From Ancylostoma caninum (taxonomy: Eukaryota; Nematoda; Chromadorea; Rhabditida; Ancylostomatidae), in NCBI GenBank assembly GCA_037903475.1, contig JBAJFG010000512.1, positions 62,001-126,000 on the forward strand: 64,000 nt of DNA. The letters are read 5' to 3'. A program made the position numbers and the translations under genes. Below, in pieces: positions 33,434 through 43,531 of the stretch; within the stretch, counting starts at the first letter, position 1, and each line of letters opens with the position of its first letter. The notes beneath the pieces were generated by a model that was given only the letters and a program-made list of their open reading frames with translations, made no database searches and was not told where the DNA came from.

Positions 33434-35463
33434 CTAGCCAATCGATTGCATCACTTCGTTCAAAGTCCATTCTCGACTCTCGTCCCGCTGTGAATCTTCC
33501 TGTGGCGGAAAGTACTCCACCTTGGGAACCTAAAAAACACAACAGACTTTTTTTGAAGAAGTAGGAAAAGTTGGTCGAATACCTTATTGATGGTCTGTTC
33601 AGTGGTTTTGCCGAGAACGACAATCCTAGGAATGCCGATTTCTCGCAGACTTTTTATCCTCTTGCCTATATTGTCCTCCACTCGATCATCAAGCAATATT
33701 CCTCCGCTTAGTCGACGGTCAAGAGATGACAATGTCAGTTCTGTCATTACATTGTCCATGAGGTTCTGTAGTAAATAAAATTTTAAAACAAGTTTGGGAC
33801 TATTTGGGTATATCCATATCCATACCACTAAATTATCTTTAAAAATTACTTTTGTGACGACAACTGCCGCTGAGAAGGGAGAAATCAGTGGGGGCAAGCG
33901 TATGGCTTTCTCAGATGTAGAGAGCAGCGAGACGATTGCAGGAAGGAGTCTGAAACATTGAAGTACGTTTAGAAGAACCAGTACTTATTTTTTGGAGGCG
34001 AGATTTGCTATAGATACAAGGAAAACTGTAATGACTACGACTTGAAATTAATTCTAAACAAATCTAACCTACTGATTCCTATTCCGAAACAACACATTTC
34101 CAATGGCTGCTTTTCTTTTGTGAGAGCACCCAATGCCTGTGAATATTTGGTACCTTAAAGCCTCAAATCTGATTAAACTGTAAACGGAAAAACATTTACT
34201 CTCTAACTAGGATGAAACACACACCTAATTGGAATGTATGTGCTACTTCAACTGTTGAGAATGTTCGAACAGAAGAATCTTCACCGCATTCACATGTGTG
34301 AGGACCATCTTCCTTTTTGCTTCCGGATCCGCACCTGGAAGTTGTGAATGTAGAAGATTGAATTCTTAAGCCAAAATCGGCAAGAGGGAAACATACTGAG
34401 AGTTTGAAGTGGAAAGTTCTTCAATACGAATGAATCAGAACTAACTTAGAACAGAAGTGAATTCCATCTTCTTCTAAGGGATTCGGCAAATGGTATTCAT
34501 GTGATAGTGAGCCTCCGTGGATACCTGGCTGAGCTGTTACCTAAAAACGAGGAAATGGTGTTCTGATTTAACAGTCAAGGGAAGGGAAGTTCGAATGTTG
34601 TGGATAGTACATTGACGTCTGAAGCACCCATGGCTTTATTAGGTACGAGAGGTACTCACCTTATACACTTCTAACCCTAATCGATCCCGTAATATTCGGT
34701 CATAGATCTTGCAAACTCTATTATATGTTCGAGTAGCACCGTCTTTATCAAGATCGAACGAGTAAAGATCTTTCATGAGGAACTGTCGAGATCGGAGTAG
34801 ACCAAACCTGAAGTGAAGCTATAAGAGTCACCTAACTAAAGAAGAACCAATGCTTTTTTTTTAGTTGTTCACCTGGGATTCATCTCGTCCCTAAACTTGT
34901 CCGTAGTCTGGTAGATCAAGAGCGGAAACATTCTTTTCTTTTGAGGTGGGAGTTGCGCTACTAATTGTGTGCACATTTCTTCAGCCGTTGGCTAAAAAAT
35001 TAAATTAGGAAGGGAGCAAGAGAACTGCTTTTTGACACCAAATGAGATGTAGGCGGTACCTGCAAGCACATCTCCACTTCATGGCGATCTTGAATCTTGA
35101 ACAACTCCGTGCCCATGCTATCCCAACGCGCAGCCTTTTCCCACAATGTGCGACTTCCAAGGATTGGCATGCTGACTCTCATTGCGCCTAGTGACTCCAA
35201 TTCGATGTCGACTAACCGCACTAACTTGTCGATTACCCGCTGACCCAGCGGCAGGAAGCTGGAATGATAGCCACATGCTTTACCGTGTTCTTGGATCAAC
35301 TGAGAATAAAGGAGAGGTGAATATCTTGTGACTTGTACCTGTACAGTCCATTCCCCACTTGGTGGATATAACCGTGACTGAGGAGGAGACGGTGTGCTAT
35401 GCTCTTTGTTGTCCCTGGCGAAGTTCCGCTGAGAATGAATTTGGACGCCTTGAAGACGACCAT
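33434..35463 (-). CDS. pars-2: Mitochondrial prolyl-tRNA synthetase
   Basis: Class II synthetase that charges mitochondrial tRNA-Pro. Ten minus-strand exons: 35463-35339, 35258-35060, 34991-34873, 34807-34660, 34540-34446, 34334-34225, 34153-34069, 33949-33826, 33765-33583 and 33529-33434. All phases agree; 427 residues, close to the human PARS2 core. The N-terminus GYIHQVGNGLYSFLPLGQRV matches the motif 1 region. CLQPTAEE holds the TxE loop (about 110-112), FRDE is motif 2 (about 141-144) and CCFGIGISRLLPA is motif 3 (about 287-297). An insertion before motif 3 carries several Cys (CGSGSKK, HTCECGED), and LSGGILLDDR begins the anticodon-binding part. No strong mitochondrial presequence is seen. 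Exon 7 uses AG|gttaga. It converges on NAA38. Confidence 0.95.
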
Positions 35464-35550
35464 GCTGTCTCAGGGGATAAACACCCCAGCACTATGACTG
35501 GCTCACTCACTCTCTCTAAATGATTGACGACTGTACATTTTTCTATCTAT

Positions 35551-35814
35551 AGTGGACGGTAATGGCGGTGGCCCATCTGCGGCCTCAAGAAGGACGCAGC
35601 GCAACCGCGCCGCGGGCGCCTGGACCGGTGTCGTCTGCTGTCGGAATGCTATTTCTAGTCGCTTACTTCCCGATTTGGTCAGAAATCACTAAAATTGGGC
35701 AGAAAAGCTCTAGATGTAGCAACAGCAGCAGAGAACATCGTTTCCGACGCGGGCGGCGCGGTTGCGCGGCGTGCTTCTTGAGGCCACGGATGGCCACCGC
35801 CATTGATGTTCACT
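35551..35814. mobile_element. GC-rich foldback MITE near pars-2 start
   Basis: AGTGGACGGTAATGGCGGTG and inverted CACCGCCATTGATGTTCACT form the tips. Further in, GCCTCAAGAAG...GCGCAACCGCGCCGC pairs with GCGGCGCGGTTGCGC...CTTCTTGAGGC. The 264-bp element lies 88 bp upstream of the pars-2 start codon and would fold almost end to end. Confidence 0.8.
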
Positions 35815-36879
35815 GTACAACGAAATTGAGGATGTGCAAAGCTATAAGAATGAAGATATTTCTTAAGAAATGGGGATAAATGAAATGAACGGATGGCAAA
35901 CGTCGAAAAACACTGATTGTTGTTGTGATGACATTACTGGAATCTACAAGGATAGATGCAAACTCTATGGCGAAAGCAATATAATCAGGAAGAGCTCTAA
36001 CTCCTGAATTACGGGGACGTCCATAGCTATTGCTCGCAATGAGGCACCGCCACACCACTAACCTAGCTTTGTGCGCGTTAAGCAAACGTTGATTCTATAA
36101 CTGTTAAAGCGAGGTGTACTAGAGACGTGGCGCTGCCTCCACTGCGAGAGGTGCAGCCAAAATTGACTTCAAATGTTCGCAAAACAAGCACTATGCAGTG
36201 GCAGATGCTGAGGAAAAAACACACACATACAATGAAGGGCAGTCGTTATTCCTTTGCAGGAAAAGGAGGCCGCGCCAAACCAGATTCGTGGCGCTGCAGA
36301 TCAACTAGGCACCATAGTTCTCAATCGTGATTAGACAAAATGTTTTGTTTGTACATTCCACCGCTAGTTCTTTCAACAGTGTGCATTCAACTAGAAGTGA
36401 AAGAAATGCGAAATCACCATTTCCGTGCACGTCCAAGACCCACACGTCCAGCTGGTCTACCGAGCCGCCGAGGAGGTGCGGTGCGGCGTCAGCTTCCAGC
36501 AGTGCAATTGCAGTCACCTTTCACTGATAGTTTGTTTATTGAGACAGTACACTCCAGTACCGGCCAATCTAGTGGTTATATTTGCATTGGAGCAAGGTGA
36601 TAGGCTTATCAACTGTTAGGATCGATGAAGATGAGTGTGATAGGCCCATAACTACGCTCCAATGCAAATGCAGCTGTGGGGTTTCTGTGCATTATGTGAA
36701 TGCACAGAATGTCGTCACACAAAGGATCACCCTATTAAAGGGGCTTCTGCAGAGAACTGAGTCTGAGTGGAATTAGCAATCACCAACCTCTAGCGTGCCC
36801 TCTGCCTAGATTCATTATTGAGATTATCCTGGTTCATCACTGTTGTGAGATTATTCTGGGTAGTAGAAGCGGTATGCTT

Positions 36880-36949
36880 TTCGAGGCCGCAAAAAACGCA
36901 CCCCTCTCCCCTCTTTCGAGGCCGCAAAAAACGCACCCCTCTCCCCTCC
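36880..36949 (+). repeat. Exact 35-bp tandem duplication
   Basis: The unit starting TTCGAGGCCGCAAAAAACGC occurs at 36880-36914 and 36915-36949 with at most the last base different. Just downstream, ACGCCTACTATACAT...GACATAGATCAT is duplicated imperfectly over about 60 bp (36959-37048). Confidence 0.9.
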
Positions 36950-37053
36950 ACCCAACTGACGCCTACTATACATGCGAACTTACAGACATAGATCATAGCC
37001 GAATGGTGCCACGCCTACTACACATACGAACTAACAGACATAGATCATGGGAA

Positions 37054-37233
37054 TCTTAGACGGCGAAAAGAGAGTTGGGGGGGGGGGGCATCCCCTATAA
37101 AAGGTCATAGGCTTCACCTTGTAAGCCTAAGTAAAAGCACTAGCCTAAGCCTAAGCCTAATCCTATGCTTAAGCATGGGTTTTTCACAGCAGTGCCCCCC
37201 CCCCCCCCCAAACTCCCTTTTCACCATCTTAGA
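37054..37233. mobile_element. Small TIR element with poly-G/poly-C arms
   Basis: CTTAGACGGCGAAAAGAGAG followed by a run of 13 G is mirrored by a run of about 17 C, then CTCCCTTTTCACCATCTTAG. The homopolymers lie inside the arms and may vary in length. The loop holds GCCTAA repeats. Confidence 0.7.
37143..37160 (+). repeat. Interstitial nematode telomere-type repeat
   Basis: Three exact GCCTAA units, the complement of TTAGGC, the telomere repeat of C. elegans and relatives. Degenerate units flank them on both sides (GTAAGCCTAAG, CTAATCCTATG). Confidence 0.75.
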
Positions 37234-38040
37234 CAAACTTTCGGAACTTCCACGGAACTTGCGAATGACCTCAGGGCTTCCAGTTCCGTGGAATTCCGCA
37301 AAATCCTGTGAAAAATCGGCATTCTATACAGAGGTTACGAAATTTTGTCCGGGATAGAACAAAAGTCACAGACTGGTGGGTGAAAATGAAGACGGATTAA
37401 TCACAAGAAGCTTGTAGATTAAGTCTTAGAAACATAGAAGGTTACTATAAGGAACACTGGAAGCAGGAGCAATACCTATCACCCAAAACCACGAGCACCT
37501 TGCCGCTTTTACTGTAAATTTGCGAAATCTACAGATGCAAAAAACGCCAGTAAATGCAAGAGACTTTGATGAACCGTTGCGTGACGACTAGAAAAAGTTT
37601 CTAGATAGCTGAATTTGTTACAAATCTTCTGTAAGGGCTTATAACCAGAATTGTAGTAATATATTTCCGGTCCTCAAACACCTTAAAATCAACATGTGTT
37701 GAGTAGGATAAAAGTACTAATAAGTGGGGACAGGGGAACTGCGTACCAAGCAGACAGCGTATCCGAAGCGGAAGTGCAAGGACAAGGACACGGTGGAAAC
37801 CGTGACCCACAGCGAAAGTGCATTTGGCCGTAGAGCGGCAAATAGCATTGGGGCGACATCTGAGCGTTAGCCGCTGATGCAAATTTTACCATTACTATTT
37901 TACCACAATTGTTTCCCATCCGTTATGATTTCGTTAATCGCCACTTTCTATCTCACTGGAGTTTCATATTCTGTATCGCGGAGATTCCTGCGACGCTCCA
38001 TTATGTTTGTTTTCAGGACTAGTGTACTGCTTATGGCTTG

Positions 38041-40170
38041 ATGTTAGTCATGGAGCCAACAAAGGATTTAACAGAACTAAGAAAGGGTTTTGTAGCAGCT
38101 TTCCGTAGAAAGTAGGTGTCCAGGACGGTTCACTTTGATTTCCGGAACTTTCTTAGCAATTAGTTTCAGACCTACTCGTCCTTGTTCTCTGGATGTAGCT
38201 TTGGAGACGTTGCAATTTCTTCGCAAAGTCATACTTTACGAGAAATATGAGACCATTGTGTAGGTTATTTATTTCATTGTCGTTTAAAAAATGAGATTTC
38301 TATCTCTTGTTCGTCCTTTTTTTCTTTTCTTTCATCATCCTTTCGTTTTTCATGCAGCTTATATGTAGTAATTGACACGAACGAAAAAAATTAGTTGAAA
38401 AAGTGCCACTGTGATTTATTTTTAATTCGAATGAAGGGCATAGTTCTCCCGAGAATTCGGAAGGAGTGGGCTAAATCTTCCCAGGGATGATATATTCACT
38501 TTCTTATGCTAACTAAGCGAAGAAGCAGTGATGAAAAACTCACAGACCAAAGTGCAATCATAAAAGTAGTGAAAACATCGAATTTTAAACTTTATAGCAC
38601 GTTTTTTAGTGATTTGCTGGGTGCGCTCACATTGCATGGCCGATGGATTTGTGCCATGGTACCATCGGAACTAGTCATCCGAAACGTTCTATTGATGGTT
38701 TCCAAGTTAGCCCGTGACGAAAGCTTTCGAATTATTTCAGGTACGACAGGATTTTCTACCCTTTACATATTTTTGTCTAATTTTAGAACTGGTTTAGGCG
38801 AACCTATTTCTGCATTTGACTCCTTAAATAAATTATGGTCAAAAAGTGAGGATAACAATGAATCTGCCAGTGGAAAGAAGCTAAAAAAGGGTCTCATACA
38901 AGCAATAAATGAGGTTTCTTTTTCTGTAATTCATATTCATTTATACCGCTAGAATTTCTTTGATTTTCCTTATCAGAATCTTCAGTTTCCTTCCTAGGTA
39001 TCTTCGGAAATGTCCCTATGTTGCGAGAATATAGCCGCACGAGCTGGCGATCTTATAAACCCACAAGACGTCTTGATAGTACATCACCTTAGTGAATCAC
39101 CTACATTGGCAGCGTTCCTCGCATCTGCTCGAGCCACACGAAAACATAGGGTCAGTTGTTTTACAGTAAACGTGTAGGCGAGCAACAGCTAGAATAGAAC
39201 ACCTGGAAAACATTTTTTAATGAATGAAACTACCTGTACCTGTTCACAAAGCTGTTCATTTAGTTGTTTTCTGCGTAATGCACAACACCTTTTATTAGGA
39301 GGGTGGCACTTAATCATCACTAGGAAATCGCTACTGTTGTTCTTTCTTCAAATTTTGGATAGAGCTTTTGCTTGCAAGTGTAATAGGTTTCATGAACAGC
39401 GCAAGAGTTTTGAAAGCAAAAAAAAAAAAGCTTTGGTGTGTCCTCAGTATCTGGGTGAAACTTTTCCCTAACGTAATTTTGCAATTGTTGTTTCAGGTAT
39501 TGAGTGTGGCTCGAAGTATTGAATTCGATTCAACTCCAGAATTTGCGACTCCAATAGAACTATGTGACGTAGGCAGCAAAATGTGTGAGGTTACTAAGGT
39601 AAGTCCTTTGGAACTTCGTGTTCTCTCATTTCAAATCATGATTCCAATTATTTACATTGCAAATTTACGTGATCTAGGTGCTTTTGCCCGGTGTTTCTGT
39701 CTTCCCTGACGGTTCCTGTCTAGTACCTGCTGGAGGATTATCAGTTTGCCTTTCTGCTCAACGGCATTCTGTTCCTGTATATATCCTTGCAGCATTTTAT
39801 AAGGTTGGACACTATTGCAAGATAGTTGTACAGCTCATTAGAAAGCACTTTTTTAGATCACTCCCTTTTTCGTGACCGATCCAATGATGGTAAATCCAAA
39901 CAAAGCGCCGGGAGTAGGATTCTCTCACGCACTAGATTTTTCCGGCTTAGTTGAAGTTCCTCGGCCCACTTTCGATCTTCTCCCCGCTTCTCTTGTTACA
40001 CTCTACATATCGAATTCTGCTTGCATCCTGCCGTCACATGTTTACAGGTACGGCACCTTGGGAACACTTCATTTTGGTGTAACTTCAGTTTTTTGTAGAA
40101 TATATTACATTTTCTTTATCTCAGATTGATTGGCGACTACTACCACCCTGAAGATGTCACTGAGTCCTGA
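38041..40170 (+). CDS. eif-2Bbeta: Translation initiation factor eIF2B, beta subunit
   Basis: Regulatory-subcomplex subunit of the guanine-nucleotide exchange factor that reloads eIF2 with GTP. Nine exons: 38041-38111, 38170-38259, 38610-38740, 38798-38913, 38998-39150, 39497-39598, 39678-39803, 39857-40047 and 40125-40170. All phases agree; 341 residues (human beta subunit about 351). Family landmarks are SELVIRNVLLMVSKLAR, then LIQAINEVSSEMSLCCENIA, then VLIVHHLSESPTLAAFL. The C-terminal half has VLLPGVSVFPDGSCLVPAGG, then VPVYILAAFYK. The end, LVTLYISNSACILPSHVYRL and IGDYYHPED, is characteristic of beta rather than alpha or delta. For exon 4 only the acceptor at ...tttag|GCGAAC keeps frame. 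The start could be the second in-frame Met (MEPTKD, 38050). Confidence 0.95.
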
Positions 40171-40531
40171 CTTCTCTTAAGAAGATCTTAATTATTTGTT
40201 TCTGTTAGTGATGATGGTTGCACGAGAAATATTAAATTATAAACTTTCCTTATAACAGTTGTTCGTGCTAATTGTTCAGAGCGAGTTTTTTTTGTTGCTA
40301 ACCACTTTGCTTGTTTGTCGATTCTTGGACTGTCTTTGTTGATATGCAGGTTAAAATGAGCTTCGTGAAACTTTTTGGAAAGAGCTGATAGAGGTGGTAC
40401 AAAAGTGGGACAGTCATATCCACCATTTTGTTCTTTCACCTTTTCAGAACTACTTACAAACCACGTTTTCGCTTGTTGAAGAAATAGGTCTTCATGTGTT
40501 TATTTTAGTAGATTTCACTAGCGGACGCAGA

Positions 40532-40593
40532 AGTTAGGTGCAGCCCTTCCTCGTGAATGGGTAGTTAGGTGCAGCCCTTCCTCGTGAATGGGT
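40532..40593 (+). repeat. Exact 31-bp tandem duplication
   Basis: AGTTAGGTGCAGCCCTTCCT...GGGT occurs twice back to back (40532-40562, 40563-40593). It is preceded by ACTAGCGGACGCAG, a fragment related to the end of the element at 40643. Confidence 0.9.
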
Positions 40594-40642
40594 CGCCGGT
40601 CTTTAAAAATACTTTATAAAATAATTATATATATATATATAT

Positions 40643-40903
40643 CAGTGGCGGACGCAGAAAGTGGACGGGAGGGGGGGCGTGGGAAGAAAAGTGGGGTCTC
40701 CGCCGTTTTGGGGACCCAGACGGAAAATAAAATTAATAATAATATTAATTATAATAATAAACAATAAATAAAAAATATATTAAAAATAATAATAAAAATA
40801 AACAATTAAAAATAAACTAATACAAGATTTTTATTTGTATTGTAAAGTAATTTCGAAAATTTGGCGACCCATTCTCGGGGGGGGGGCCCCCCTGCGTCCG
40901 CCA

Positions 40904-40906
<3 letters not shown>
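40643..40906. mobile_element. MITE with CAGTGGCGGACGCAG ends in (TA)n
   Basis: Perfect terminal inverted repeats CAGTGGCGGACGCAG / CTGCGTCCGCCACTG, inserted in a TA-dinucleotide run that continues on both sides. CAGTGGCGG ends are seen in hAT-type MITEs. A TATATATA target duplication fits but cannot be told from the run itself. The interior is AT-rich (ATAATAATAATT-like) between G/C homopolymer blocks. Confidence 0.8.
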
Positions 40907-40938
<32 letters not shown>

Positions 40939-41203
40939 GCTCATTTCCAATTGTCAATTTTTACCGTTATTTTTTAAAAATTTATTTTCAAGTTCTTAGT
41001 ACCGAAATTGGTAGTTTTGATAATTTTATTCCTCTATCCAAGTCGCCAAAGTGATCCCTCTCTCCCCTCGCCTTCCTTTGGCTGAGCATTTCACGCCCTC
41101 CACTGGTAAATAGTGAACCTGAAACTTCGGAAAGGAGTATTAACATTATGGTGTGATGATTGAGCGCCTTGGTCTACCTGAATATTCTCAAAACGTACTT
41201 TAA

Positions 41204-41760
41204 CACATTGATGACAAGGGGATCCACGGGTGGGTCTCATCTTTGCGGCCATCAGAGACCAAGGGACCCACCGGTGTGTCCCACGCCAAAAATGGGGAAC
41301 CCTAGATCAGAATTTCTTGAACCGTATGACCAATTTCGCGGGTTAAGCATACTGTAATACCTACATATAGTACAAAATCAATAAATAATTATAGTAAAAA
41401 TGCAGGCAAAAGGCTGATTTTATACGTATCATAAAATCTAGGTCAAATTGCATAAAATTCCTGTTTTTTATTGGTGTAGCATTCATTAGAATTTTATAAA
41501 AAATTACAAATACTGCTGGTATTTTTATTTATTGATTGACTGTACTCGTTGTCATTTATTGACTTATTGTCGATAATAACGATAACAGTATTAATAAAAT
41601 ATTATAAAGAAATACTATACATGATATTATCATCATCACTGTTTTCATTGTCTATTTATTAATATAAAATCTATCATTACTGCAGTGGACGATGAGAACG
41701 AAAACTTCGCTGTGGTTCCACGTGGCACAACTCGCCAAGACGCCGATTGTCGTCAATGTG
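41204..41760. mobile_element. piggyBac-like MITE, family C
   Basis: CACATTGATGACAA and inverted TTGTCGTCAATGTG (one mismatch in 14) are flanked by TTAA at 41200-41203 and 41761-41764. The sub-end GGGGATCCACGGGTGGGTCT is imperfectly mirrored by GGGACCCACCGG 40 bases in. The 557 bp hold no transposase. The ends differ from family A. Confidence 0.8.
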
Positions 41761-41764
41761 TTAA

Positions 41765-43531
41765 AGAAGGAGCTTTTTGTGCTAGGCTTATGGACATATT
41801 AACGATTGACTAGCTGATTGAGGGACTAGCCCTTACTAGCACCCAAAAATTACCACAGATGATGATGACCACAGAGCCGCGGAGACCCCCCCCCCTTGTC
41901 CCGCCTACTGCAGTGGGATGATCCTATGCAAAAATGCTCCTATGCTCCGTTTGATTCCATGGATTTGGTAGGAGGGCTTTGTTTTAAATACTACAGGAAC
42001 TCCAGTCGTTTAGGCCTCGCGGATAAGCACGCTCGCCGTGGCGCGGCCCTCTGTCTTGCGATCATAAACCATGCACATCCTCTCGCCTCCTGCCATGCTG
42101 CCGCATATTCTATAAATGGGCGTAGAGGCCTCAATGTCTGAAGTTCCACTTATGTAATCACTAAGTAATGATTACACACTTGATTAACGAGGTTTTGCAT
42201 TAGTCGAATTATAACAATTCGATCCCGACTCTCAAAATCTAACTGATTTTGTAACGATCTAATGCAAAGTTAGTTAATTAACGATTACATCAACTTGTAC
42301 TCTTCCGTACAACGTGTCACATACAAACCTCAAATAGTGAATGAACAATACTTTACACTTTATTCAGCATAGCGAACACATCCATATTCTCTCGAATAAC
42401 TGAGCCTATGCGTATGTCGTTGTCGACAATTATACGATCATATGCAAAAATAAAACGACAACTACAACATAAACACGGTATGTAGCTTTGGAAATCCTAA
42501 CAGAGACGTAACAACGAAAACACTCATAGTTGTCTAAACCCGGTTGAACGAATGAGAAGAACAAAAGGAAATCACTAACAAGGAACATCATTTGGAGGAA
42601 GAAGAATGATGACAAGCACAGATCTGCATGAGAAAAAAAACAGGGAAGAAGCAAAAGAAAAATGGAGGCGACATGACGAAAGACAATTGTGACACTGACT
42701 ACGCGTGCTACATCTTTTAGAAAGACTAGAAATTTCGCCCTAACTGCACACTCCACTATCATGGGAGGAATTGAAAGGAACTAAATATCGAACTCACACA
42801 TAGTCTTGTTTTTCTAGCGACAAAGCACCTGATTTCCAAGAGTATACTGTTGAAGGGTGGATTTACTGTAGAAAAATAATTAGAAGAATATTAACGCAGA
42901 TGTCGCCATGGAGAGAACAACCAAAACTAACAGGACAAACTTTTTGAAAATATACACATTACCCGACTCAAAGTGGTACAGTAGAACAAAAAACGACTTT
43001 AAATTTCACATAGCGCTTCATCATAGTTGTTACACGACTACTGCGAAGTAGCTATAATGTAGGTAAATAGTGGAAGGTAGGTGCTAGTCTAGCTGGCACT
43101 AACTTCATCGTTAATCGAGCAACCAGTATTTCCTCGGTAATGTGATGGGAATAAATAAAGTTATTATAATTAAAAAAGATGATTTGCTTATTAAATTCTT
43201 GTACTACAATATATGTGCTTGATGTTTCCACCTTTTACTACTGAAAAGTAGTTATGGTTCGAAAATCGCCTAACAATACCATTACTGCAAAGTAATCGTG
43301 TAACAACTAGTAGTTCAAACAGAAAAAAATTTCCTGTTTAACTCCGACGAAGTATTTAAAAAAACAATTTTATAAGTTGATTTATGTACCGGAACTCGTA
43401 CCGTAATAGGATCAGAGCTGCATTTTTTTAAGCCAAAGGAATTAACTGGTTCCCTGCCTGATATGAGCGGCAAATATACAGCGAAACACATCTGTTCCAT
43501 AACATATGATAGGACAGCACACATACACAAC
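41765..43531. other. Intergenic between eIF2B beta and zinc-finger gene
   Basis: No gene recognised. An imperfect inverted pair, GTAATGATTAC and GTTTTGCATTAG / CTAATGCAAAGT, occupies 42160-42290. The 3' untranslated region of the minus-strand zinc-finger gene must lie in the upper part. Confidence 0.35.

Larger units (their letters stand above)
35815..38040. other. Intergenic with small repeats
   Basis: No gene could be assembled. A short inverted pair TTTGCATTGGAGC / GCTCCAATGCAAA lies near 36580-36670. An open frame at 36340-36600 (+) and minus-strand frames at 37601-37919 lack splice support. Likely upstream region of eIF2B beta near its 3' end: tttcag at 38011-38016 is a candidate trans-splice acceptor 24 bases before that ATG. 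Confidence 0.4.

Noticed and set aside
37601..37919. Minus-strand frames rich in Cys and Pro
   Set aside because: Two overlapping frames of equal length, no signal peptide at a real ATG and no splice context. Probably repeat-derived.
40621..40930. TA dinucleotide run as a simple microsatellite only
   Set aside because: It is interrupted by an element with perfect CAGTGGCGGACGCAG inverted ends, so the run is the insertion target, not the whole story.
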